Part shown: one piece after another, positions 39,350 to 46,919 of the stretch
How the letters are laid out: each line of letters starts with the position of its first letter
How positions within the stretch are numbered: position 1 is the first letter of the stretch
Origin: Elusimicrobiota bacterium
GTDB lineage: Bacteria; Elusimicrobiota; Elusimicrobia; 2-02-FULL-39-32
DNA length: 64,000 nt
NCBI GenBank assembly: GCA_016180425.1
Contig: JACPBF010000002.1
Coordinates: forward strand, 1 to 64,000
Direction: 5' to 3'
Notes under the pieces: generated by a model
The model's database searches: none
What the model was told of the DNA's origin: nothing
Seen by the model: the letters and a program-made list of their open reading frames with translations, nothing else
Program-made: the position numbers and the translations under genes

Positions 39350-39421
39350 GCTGTTATCTCCTTATATCGCGATTAATTATACCAAAATAAATAATCGACT
39401 ATTGTTTTTAATACTCACTGC

Positions 39422-39658
39422 TTATTTTACCGGAATCATTACATCCGGAATTCTGTTCTGCCTTCCCGAGGTAGAACGTTTGTTAAGCCAACTATCCAAA
39501 TCCTTTTTTCGGTAACGAACCATTCTTTGGCCTATACGCACGTGCGGAATAAATCCACTTGATGTCCACCTACGGATCGTGATTACGGACACCTTCATCC
39601 ATTCCGCTATTTCTTCGGCTAATAATAGGTCATCAATCTCTTCGTTCACCTTAACCAC
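39422..39658 (-). CDS. Excisionase-like HTH protein
   Basis: About 78 residues with a MerR/HTH_17 fold: LLAEEIAEWMKVSVITIRRW, then IPHVRIGQRMVRYRKKDLDSWL, as in excisionases and recombination directionality factors. The start is ambiguous. There is no ATG; a TTG (39667) and GTGs at 39658 and 39649 all fall inside a GGTTAAGG repeat, whose AAGG also serves as the ribosome site. I chose 39658 on spacing; 39649 is equally possible. 72 bases upstream of the integrase. Confidence 0.8.
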   Translation of the reverse strand: MVKVNEEIDDLLLAEEIAEWMKVSVITIRRWTSSGFIPHVRIGQRMVRYRKKDLDSWLNKRSTSGRQNRIPDVMIPVK

Positions 39659-39873
39659 CTTAACCAACCTTAACCAGCTAAAAATTCTTTAAAATGTTTA
39701 TTATTTAAATATTTTTAAAATTGGTTAAGATAGATCATACTTTTCTAAATCTTTTACTATAATCCCCGGGGTAAAACTTTTGAAAACACCTTAACTACCT
39801 TAACCATAATGGTATTTGTAGTCGATAAAAGCGCGGTTAAGGTCGCGTAAAAGGTTGGTTAAGATGGTTAAGG
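39649..39873. repeat. Array of nine GGTTAAGG-type repeats
   Basis: Copies of CCTTAACCA or its inverse at 39649, 39658, 39668, 39723 (inverted), 39789, 39798, 39835 (inverted), 39856 (inverted) and 39866 (inverted). The first three overlap the start of the excisionase gene. The layout (clustered direct copies facing inverted copies) looks like binding sites for the HTH protein or iterons of a replication/excision control region. Confidence 0.7.
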
Positions 39874-39994
39874 TTCTCAATTTTTCTGACATATAAACTC
39901 CAATTAAAAAATTTGAGGCCCAGCACAAAATGCGCTGGAACAGAGCAAATATAAGCATTACAACCTTTAGTGATAGATACGTTAGAATGGCAAA

Positions 39995-40123
39995 TAAAAA
40001 AGGAAGAAGGCTGGCAACCTTTTAATTGCCAATCTTCTTCCTCCTTTTTATGACTGACCGCGCCGTTCTTCTCAGCGCTTACTGCATTACTGCATGCTCA
40101 GACCCGAGCATTTGCTTCAATTA
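39995..40123 (-). ncRNA. Candidate structured RNA with terminator, next to the RT operon
   Basis: On the minus strand, following a promoter-like sequence, lie in order: a perfect 6-bp hairpin with arms ATGCTC/GAGCAT (40094-40111), a tandem ATGCAGTA repeat, a GCGC/GCGC stem, and a strong hairpin (arms 40001-40017 and 40026-40042, 15 pairs with a 2x2 bulge) followed by TTTTTT, a textbook intrinsic terminator. It is GC-richer than its surroundings. It may be a free RNA of about 125 nt or simply the 3' end of the operon. Beyond it, up to 40344, I see no gene. Confidence 0.4.
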
Positions 40124-40129
40124 GATATA

Positions 40130-40158
40130 TTTCTAGCAGATGAGAAAAAGTTTGTCAA
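40130..40158 (-). promoter_or_regulatory. Possible promoter of the structured RNA
   Basis: TTGACA (40153-40158) and TAGAAA (40130-40135) are 17 bases apart on the minus strand. The -35 is perfect and the -10 matches four of six positions. Confidence 0.35.
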
Positions 40159-40344
40159 GTACCACCGGCAAAAATTTTATATTTACTATCCGATTTATTT
40201 TAAATTTCATTTGGTGCCCCTACTATATAATGCCGAGCAGAAACTGTTTTTTGGATAATAATTCGCATAAAAAATTTTGACCGTTAACCTTCAGGTTTAT
40301 ATTTTTGGAGTATTATACTTGTCATCAATACTAATGTTCCTTAG

Positions 40345-41103
40345 TTAAAGAACCTGCTCTACCGAATCACGATACAAACAGTAGTCACAGTCGGGAGCAG
40401 CATTGGGAACCGTTTCTGACATCAAACATTTGTAAGCACCCATAACAGCTGGTTCCACCCATGAATCATTCCCTTCGTAGGGGATTAGCTTGACATCAAA
40501 TTCTAGTTTTCCATCAAACGATTCCTTACTTGTATCTCCGTTACAATAAACAAAATAGCCGGTCTTCGAAACCTTAAAACCGTTCTTCCGAAAAAGCCAC
40601 TGATATATCTCAATCTGGCGCTTATAGGCAATTTGCCAATCCGCGTCCAGATTTACCTCTTCCTCTTTCGAAGTTGCCTTGTAATCTGCAATCAGTAACT
40701 CCCCTTTTCGGTTCACCCAAATGTCATCAATACCGCCAGAAATCTGAAGGTTGGTAGCTGGCTGCAAATATGAGATTCCTCGACGCATCGCATCCCGCCA
40801 TTCCTCCAACTTTTCATGCTGAAAAGGAACCGCATCAATTCCATACTGGGTCATTAGTGGATGGGGTGTTTGTGCGGCTCGGTGAGCATCAAATTCTTTT
40901 TTGAGGAGTATATCTACGGCAGAGTTCAGGCTAAAAGGGAATCCGGGTGGACGGTCTACTCCAAGCCTGCGGTCGATATAAAAACAACGTGGACATTCCA
41001 AAAACATCGAAAGTCTCGTTCTGCTTAACTTGAACGGTGATGTGCTTTTGGGATCAAAAATATTCTGCTTTCTTTTTCCTCGATAATATTTAGACATATT
41101 CAA
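40345..41103 (-). CDS. Cas4/RecB-like PD-(D/E)XK nuclease with probable Fe-S cluster
   Basis: 252 residues. GGIDDIWV (near 123-130), LLIADYKAT (near 137-145) and KRQIEIYQWL supply the acidic, D-x-K and glutamine motifs of RecB-family nucleases. Cysteine pairs CPRC (37-40) and CDYC (239-242) sit at the two ends as in Cas4/AddB iron-sulfur nucleases. No CRISPR repeats or other cas genes are present. It is the last gene of the RT operon, 39 bases after the nitrilase, and probably degrades or trims DNA for that system (inference). Confidence 0.82.
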   Translation of the reverse strand: MNMSKYYRGKRKQNIFDPKSTSPFKLSRTRLSMFLECPRCFYIDRRLGVDRPPGFPFSLNSAVDILLKKEFDAHRAAQTPHPLMTQYGIDAVPFQHEKLEEWRDAMRRGISYLQPATNLQISGGIDDIWVNRKGELLIADYKATSKEEEVNLDADWQIAYKRQIEIYQWLFRKNGFKVSKTGYFVYCNGDTSKESFDGKLEFDVKLIPYEGNDSWVEPAVMGAYKCLMSETVPNAAPDCDYCLYRDSVEQVL

Positions 41104-41142
41104 ACCTCATTTCTTCAAAAAGTGATAAATAATCCTCACCTA

Positions 41143-42015
41143 TCAACTAAACACTCCTGGAGGTCGTGCTTTAAATTTTGGTTCCTTATAAACGTACTCG
41201 GCAGATTCTCCTTTCTTAGCTCGTTCAAGATCATCTACAGGTAATGCTACAGTTTGAAATGTAAATAAATCCCTACCCTCATGTCTATAAATAGTTCTCA
41301 TTTTGGGATGATAATAAGGGGCAACGGCAACAGAACCACCAAAATGTCCCGTATTGCATACCACCACATTGCAATAAACTGTTCTTGTTATGGTTTCAGC
41401 GATATGATAGAAAGAATCAATATCTTTATTGTATGCTAAAACAAATAGGTGATGAATTCTATTTCTGTACATTATATATCGTTCAACATCCATAAAATCA
41501 TAACAGATACACACCGCAAAACGACCATAAGTTTCTGTATCAAATAACCACAATCTTGAATCTCCCTCAAATTTCCACTTGTTTTTTCCCTGTTCCAATT
41601 TTTTTATTTCTCCGGGAGATCCGTATGTTTTTCCAAAATAAAACTCTCTTGCACCTCTCGAACACACTTTTTTAGGCCACTTTTGAGGAATGAATACAAC
41701 TGCTTGATTCATAACTACTTTTCGAGCATAATCTTTCTTATAATCAATTCCTGCAATAATAATTGATCCGATTTTGCAGCTCAATTTTTTTAAATCCCCA
41801 ATATAACCTCTCGGTAGAGAGAGTTCCGGCATAAGAATTATCTCTGGTTTATTAGGACCCCGAGACAGTGATCTTAATCCTGTCTTTACCTGTTTCCAAA
41901 CATATGTTTCTTCATTTGGAGCAATTGTAGGATTATTCCTCCAAGCTACACGATCATCTAAGGAAGTTTGTATAATCCCAACTCTTAAATATTTTTCAAG
42001 ACTTCGTTTAGTCAA
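41143..42015 (-). CDS. Stand-alone nitrilase-family hydrolase of the RT system
   Basis: 290 residues with a complete Glu-Lys-Cys triad: E64 in LMPELSLP, K129 in FYFGKTYGS and C171 in CICYDFMD. It begins 6 bases after the reverse transcriptase ends, so the two are translated from one message. Class 1 defence-associated RTs (DRT type 1, UG1) carry a nitrilase domain fused to the RT; here it is a separate gene. Substrate unknown. Confidence 0.85.
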   Translation of the reverse strand: MTKRSLEKYLRVGIIQTSLDDRVAWRNNPTIAPNEETYVWKQVKTGLRSLSRGPNKPEIILMPELSLPRGYIGDLKKLSCKIGSIIIAGIDYKKDYARKVVMNQAVVFIPQKWPKKVCSRGAREFYFGKTYGSPGEIKKLEQGKNKWKFEGDSRLWLFDTETYGRFAVCICYDFMDVERYIMYRNRIHHLFVLAYNKDIDSFYHIAETITRTVYCNVVVCNTGHFGGSVAVAPYYHPKMRTIYRHEGRDLFTFQTVALPVDDLERAKKGESAEYVYKEPKFKARPPGVFS

Positions 42016-42021
42016 ATCTAA

Positions 42022-45000
42022 TTACTCCTCTTCATTTTCAGCTATTAAAATATTTTTCTTTAACTGACTTATTCTCACAGGCGTTAATTGTCTCGGTAAA
42101 TTTTCTTGTACAGATACTTGATGCTTTTCCAATTTTTTCATAGTTATTTCCAGCTCTTTCTCAAGATCATCTATAGAGGCAATTATTGGTGGATCATCAT
42201 TCATATCATCAGGAGTGTAATTTGTAAATAGTTCTTTCTGCCATGTTTTAATACTAAGATTTTCTCTAACTCGCGGTAATAGACATGATTCTATGACTAT
42301 TTCAGTCCATGATGAACATGCCGTTTCTTGCAAGAGTCTTCTTACGATATGCTCCCATGCTCTACGATGACCTTTAGGATTCCATGCTGCAGGCAATTTA
42401 TAATTGTGCAAAACAAGACCTAATAGGACTAACCCAAGCCCCAGGATAGGTGAAAATTCTTTATTATCTTTTTCAGTATTTGTGAAAATGGGTGTATAAC
42501 GTACATCCAAAATTGGATTTTTTGATAATTGAATCTCAGATTTCATCATTTCTTTCCATTTTTCCCAAGACAAATTCATTTCTTTGAAATTAATCCATTC
42601 AGCTGGAATCCAATAGTTGGCAGGATTGATGTTCCATCGTTTTTCCATATTGGGAATACTTTTTGTATATAATGAGCAAACCTTTCTTGTGAGATTAATA
42701 GCAGTCCATTCACTCAATCTAGGATCGAATAATTGATTATTGAGTTTCAGATTATTAAGAAAATCGATCCATTCGTAAAGATTAACGTAACCTTTCCTTT
42801 GTCCCGTCAAATTTGGAAATATATGTTCGAGATACGGCAAATTATATTTTGATAATTTTTCAATTTTTGCAGCACTCATATTTCTTACATATTCATATAG
42901 TAAACCTTCGTCATTAGTTTCCAGAAAATGGGCATTTCTATCTGTTAGTGACTTGTAAAACCGATTTACATCAGACAGATTATTTGGATATTTTTTGAGG
43001 AGGGGCCAAGTTAATAATGATTTGAGTTTAAGCTTATTCATCACCTTATACCACACAACAGTTGGACTATGTTGAACAGAAAACGCTACTTTTTGTTCCG
43101 CAAACCATGCCCATATTGATAAATCATATTCTGATTCTTTCCCAATCCAATCTTCGCATTTATCAAAGTCTAAATAGTTAAATATTTTTGCACGATCACA
43201 AATAATTTTAATGTTATTTTGTTTAGGAAATGTATTCTGATTTATATCTTTTAAAACCAGTACTACAATCCCAAGAGTACATTCAAATATTTGTTTTGAA
43301 ACAACTTCATAGTATTTTCCATTCTTTTCTGAGTACAAAGCGTGTAAACCGGGGGAATTGAGCAAGCCCAATATAAAATCAATAGATGCATTTCTATGTT
43401 GGGTCAATAAAGACTTATCAGTTATATTTCGCACACATGAACAGAATTGCTTGGCGATCGTTTCCAAAATATGGCTTCTGTAAAAATAATAAGATTCAAT
43501 ATTTTTCTCTTTAATCTGATTTAATTTATCAAAAATGGGATCAATCTCGGAAAATCCAGTATTCCTGCAAAACTCAATAAGTCTCGACCACACTCTTATC
43601 TTTTCGGGATAATCTTCTAAGGTTTTCAATAACAATGCAAAAGTGCGCTTTTTTTCTTTTCTTTCTTCGTCGGTATTCTTTTTCAGCAAAGCGCTCTCTC
43701 TTTTTCTTAAGTCGATAAGTTCTTTTTCTATTGTGTTAATTAACTTTGTAATTTCGGACATCTTTTTACTATTTCTTTTTAAACCCTTCTTACTCTCATC
43801 AAGAGACTCTTTCTCTTGCTCCTTCTGTTGAATCCTATGCGTAAGTTCATATATTTCTGTAGCGCTGTAATGTGGAAATCTAATTGGGGCTAAACGTGCA
43901 ATTTTTGATGCCGCAAAAGATATCCTTGTATCAACCCTCAACTCATGTCCAGGTATGTTTACTAAGAGCAGATGTTCTAAATTCTCTAAAAGTTGCTCTT
44001 GCTCTTTCTCATCTAAAAGTTCAAATTCAACATCGTTGATTGCTGAGACCAGAGCCAAAGTTTTAGTCATTAGTGGTGTAGGAAATTTAGGATCTAGGCA
44101 AGACTGATCACGTGCTTCATTTTCAAGCTTTTTTGTTTCGTCCGACATAGCACTGTCTCGATTAATAATATAATTCTTAAGTTTTTCGGGTTCATATTTT
44201 TCATCGTTTATTACTACGTTTGGCTGGTATTGCATCAACAATTTTTTGTAGTAATCTATCCATTCAACTAATTTTTCAAAACTTGGTGCCAAGATAGTGT
44301 GATCATCCACATAGCGAAAATGTGCAACTTGATTCTTTTTAGCATTTTTTTCTACCTCGCTATCAATTCCCATCATAGCAATGTTTGAAAGAAACCCAGA
44401 AACGAAAAGTCCAGTAGGCAAACCATATAGTTGTCCCCGATTTAAACTATAATTTAGTAGAAGGCGTTCTTTATCAATAAAAATCAAATTTAATTCATTT
44501 TTTGTAAATCCGGTAAGGTCTATGGGAAATGTTAATAAGCTTTTTACTAAATCACCTATTTTGGGATTTTGTTTTACTCCCAAGTATTTTTCAATATTTT
44601 CTTCCACTGAAGATAAAGAGACACTAGGATAGAATCTTTTCAAATCCAAACCTGCCCAATAAACACGGTCAGCTTTTTTATCCCAATAATCCGCCATTAA
44701 ATACTGCAATTTCATTCTTGGATCAGTTAGTTGTTCTTCTCTCTCTAAAATGCGTTTATCGCTTTCATTCAATTCAATATATTTATGGTATTTAGGCTTG
44801 GTCATTTGACGTGATGTTAGATATACTTGCCGTCTATAAAGTGGCCAGCTTTGATTAAACTTCCTATACAAATGTCCCGATGTATTCCGATACCAACCGA
44901 CTTTTAGATCATCTTTATCATCCGCATCCTTTGTTTCATACCACACCGGCCTATAGAGTCGGTAACTATAGCTCCAAGGCGGCATTTTATAATCTAAAAA

Positions 45001-45315
45001 CGGTCCGACAATGTTCACAAATGCAATCCAAGCAACTTGATCTCTAACGGATATATAAAACCATTGACGTAACTCCGGTTCTTGTTGTTCTTTGATTTTC
45101 TTAGGATAGAGAATAGGCCTTAAAGGAGTTATACAATACTTGTTATTTCGAATATCATTTGCAATAGACTCCAATTCAAAATTCAAATTACCCTCAAAGC
45201 GAGCTAATTCACGAAGATCTACCCATGAATCCCCATAAAGAAACATGCGCAGCGCCTTATTCCATGCCCAATAAAGATTATCAGCTGAGGTTATTCGTGT
45301 AATAAAATCAATCAT
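42022..45315 (-). CDS. Large defence-type reverse transcriptase
   Basis: 1097 residues. The RT core is in the first 380: motif A GLDLKRFYPSVS (D224), motif B GLPTGLFVSGFLSN (298-311), motif C FRYVDDHTI (D337, D338), and upstream RDQVAWIAF. All catalytic aspartates are intact. About 700 residues follow, helical and partly coiled coil (460-530, Lys/Glu-rich), with no domain that I recognise. It lacks group II maturase and X/HNH domains and no retron msr-msd is seen. With a nitrilase downstream it fits the unknown-group/Abi RTs. Its start overlaps the primase gene by 8 bases. Confidence 0.85.
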   Translation of the reverse strand: MIDFITRITSADNLYWAWNKALRMFLYGDSWVDLRELARFEGNLNFELESIANDIRNNKYCITPLRPILYPKKIKEQQEPELRQWFYISVRDQVAWIAFVNIVGPFLDYKMPPWSYSYRLYRPVWYETKDADDKDDLKVGWYRNTSGHLYRKFNQSWPLYRRQVYLTSRQMTKPKYHKYIELNESDKRILEREEQLTDPRMKLQYLMADYWDKKADRVYWAGLDLKRFYPSVSLSSVEENIEKYLGVKQNPKIGDLVKSLLTFPIDLTGFTKNELNLIFIDKERLLLNYSLNRGQLYGLPTGLFVSGFLSNIAMMGIDSEVEKNAKKNQVAHFRYVDDHTILAPSFEKLVEWIDYYKKLLMQYQPNVVINDEKYEPEKLKNYIINRDSAMSDETKKLENEARDQSCLDPKFPTPLMTKTLALVSAINDVEFELLDEKEQEQLLENLEHLLLVNIPGHELRVDTRISFAASKIARLAPIRFPHYSATEIYELTHRIQQKEQEKESLDESKKGLKRNSKKMSEITKLINTIEKELIDLRKRESALLKKNTDEERKEKKRTFALLLKTLEDYPEKIRVWSRLIEFCRNTGFSEIDPIFDKLNQIKEKNIESYYFYRSHILETIAKQFCSCVRNITDKSLLTQHRNASIDFILGLLNSPGLHALYSEKNGKYYEVVSKQIFECTLGIVVLVLKDINQNTFPKQNNIKIICDRAKIFNYLDFDKCEDWIGKESEYDLSIWAWFAEQKVAFSVQHSPTVVWYKVMNKLKLKSLLTWPLLKKYPNNLSDVNRFYKSLTDRNAHFLETNDEGLLYEYVRNMSAAKIEKLSKYNLPYLEHIFPNLTGQRKGYVNLYEWIDFLNNLKLNNQLFDPRLSEWTAINLTRKVCSLYTKSIPNMEKRWNINPANYWIPAEWINFKEMNLSWEKWKEMMKSEIQLSKNPILDVRYTPIFTNTEKDNKEFSPILGLGLVLLGLVLHNYKLPAAWNPKGHRRAWEHIVRRLLQETACSSWTEIVIESCLLPRVRENLSIKTWQKELFTNYTPDDMNDDPPIIASIDDLEKELEITMKKLEKHQVSVQENLPRQLTPVRISQLKKNILIAENEEE

Positions 45316-46324
45316 TTTTATTTTTTTGATAAAACTCGGATAAATCCTTCACATCCTGAATTCGAACTGTTTGAACAATTTTTCCTTTATCCAGAAATGC
45401 TTTTTTTATCTTCCTAGCAAAATCACTTCCAGCGGCATCGTTGTCTGGAACAATTACTACATCAAATGGGATAAGCATTTCTACCCATTGTTCGTTGAAG
45501 GAATGTGCACCCAAAACACCAACTGCAGAATACCCCATTTCATTTGCAGCAAGCACATCAGGAATACCTTCACAAATTAGCAGTAAATTACCTTCCTTTA
45601 ATTTATCAATAACATTGGTATTGTACAATGGTTTTGATATCCCCTTTAACCCAAGATATTTGGGTCCAATCTCGCTCAATCTCCGGCCCTGTATGTACAC
45701 GACATCATTGTTCTTATAGAATGGGAATAAAATGATGTAGTCCCACCATATAAATTTTTCAAGTATTTGTTCTCCTTTCTCAACAGTTCTTATTAAACCA
45801 ACTTTTCTTAAAATATCAATCCCATACTGACTTACTAATTTACTAAAAATATTTTTCGGATATTCAATATCTTTAATCCGGAACTTTTCAATTGTCTCAT
45901 CTGAAAAACCTCGCTCTCGCAAATACGATCTTCCTCGATTACTCAACTTTAGCTCATTAATCAATGAGGTATAAACTTTTGGATCTATTTCTGCTTTGGA
46001 TTGAACATTAGCCTTTCGACTAATCTCGATCTTTTTATATTGATTTAACCACTCATTATTATGTTGACCAAGGAATTTGTCCTTTAGCCATAAGATTGCA
46101 TTTCTATTGCTCATATTCTCAACATTCATAACTAAATCAATACTTGAACCCCCAGTGCCACACCCAAAGCAATAAAAAAGATTTTTTGATGGAGTAAAAC
46201 TGAGACTTGCTGTTTGTTTATCATGCCCATTGAAACACATAGCTTTGTTTCGTTTTACCTCTATGCCAAGAAGAGTAGCCACATCAATAATAGGTATTTC
46301 TTTAATCTGATCTATTATATCCAT
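45308..46324 (-). CDS. DnaG-like primase fragment: CHC2 zinc finger plus TOPRIM
   Basis: 338 residues. The N-terminus has a CHC2 zinc-binding site C30-x3-H34-x17-C52-x2-C55 (CFNGHDKQ, FYCFGCGTGG). The later TOPRIM domain has the glutamate of LLICEGIPDVLAANEMG and DND of VIVPDNDAAGSDFA. There is no helicase or DnaB-binding domain, and it is much shorter than cellular DnaG. Overlapping the RT by 8 bases, it is the first gene of the four-gene operon and may prime or process DNA for the RT. No clear ribosome site. Confidence 0.85.
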   Translation of the reverse strand: MDIIDQIKEIPIIDVATLLGIEVKRNKAMCFNGHDKQTASLSFTPSKNLFYCFGCGTGGSSIDLVMNVENMSNRNAILWLKDKFLGQHNNEWLNQYKKIEISRKANVQSKAEIDPKVYTSLINELKLSNRGRSYLRERGFSDETIEKFRIKDIEYPKNIFSKLVSQYGIDILRKVGLIRTVEKGEQILEKFIWWDYIILFPFYKNNDVVYIQGRRLSEIGPKYLGLKGISKPLYNTNVIDKLKEGNLLLICEGIPDVLAANEMGYSAVGVLGAHSFNEQWVEMLIPFDVVIVPDNDAAGSDFARKIKKAFLDKGKIVQTVRIQDVKDLSEFYQKNKND

Positions 46325-46424
46325 CTAATTAGAAAGATAAGTCATTTCTTTTAAGAACAAAATTGCCATAATATTTTGTCTATCAACTATTTCTGAATGA
46401 ATGTTAGCGTTTTCTTATTGATTA

Positions 46425-46919
46425 TTAGGTAGTACGCTTTGGAATACGCTTTGATTCTGACACTGTAGCTGAAAGCTTTTTTAGCTCGGATATTGGAAAA
46501 GACAAAAGAGTTTCGCCAATCCCTTTTCTATGCTTATAATTTCCAAAGATTATTTGCCATGGTCCGTTAAAGACTTCTTCGTAACTACCATCATTGAATA
46601 GCTTGAATCCCAAGTAGTAGTCTGGAATTGTCTTGAATATCAGAGGGTCATTAAACGTTGCTTTTACTTGCACTTTCCTACTATCAGAAGTCTTGCCATC
46701 ATGACGCGCTTGTTGAACTGAATAAATCTCAATATCCTATTCCAGAGCGGCAATAACCTCAACTATATCGCCTACCTGTCGCCCATCAATAGTAAAGGCC
46801 TTCCCCGGAAACGCATCGCTCAGCTGATTGATCCCATTAAAGATATGCGTGAGTGCTATTGAAATTATTTTTTTCTTCTCACCATTAGTGTTTAATGATT
46901 GTTCTTTATTGGTGTTCAT
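46425..46919 (-). pseudogene. DUF6998-like third gene of the R-M-like unit, split by an in-frame TAG
   Basis: An ATG overlapping the methylase stop (ATGA) opens a frame with FTIDGRQVGDIVEVIAAL, then TAG at 46737-46739, then DIEIYSVQQARHDGKT, VQVKAT and LGFKLFNDGSYEEVFNGPW in the same frame to a stop at 46425. From memory this is the DUF6998 pattern (DGR-VGDIGE-IAA-YD-E, GHDA-G-VQIKAT), where the interrupted position is normally an aromatic or histidine, so one base change (TAT/TAC to TAG) explains it. The E...D...IKAT spacing is nuclease-like. Everything after the stop is well preserved, so the break is recent. Confidence 0.75.

Noticed and set aside
39995-40050. Insertion-sequence terminal inverted repeat
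   Set aside because: The inverted repeat is a short hairpin with T-runs, no transposase lies nearby, and no second copy was found in the window.
40345-41103. CRISPR-Cas locus suggested by a Cas4-like nuclease
   Set aside because: No direct-repeat array and no other cas gene is visible; the nuclease belongs to the RT operon by spacing.
42022-45315. Retron or group II intron
   Set aside because: No msr-msd-like inverted ends next to the RT, no intron ribozyme domain V-like structure noticed, and no maturase or HNH domain.
46425-46919. TAG read as an amino acid across the genome
   Set aside because: Other genes in the window, such as the integrase, use TAG as a normal terminator, and no other interrupted gene of this kind is seen.
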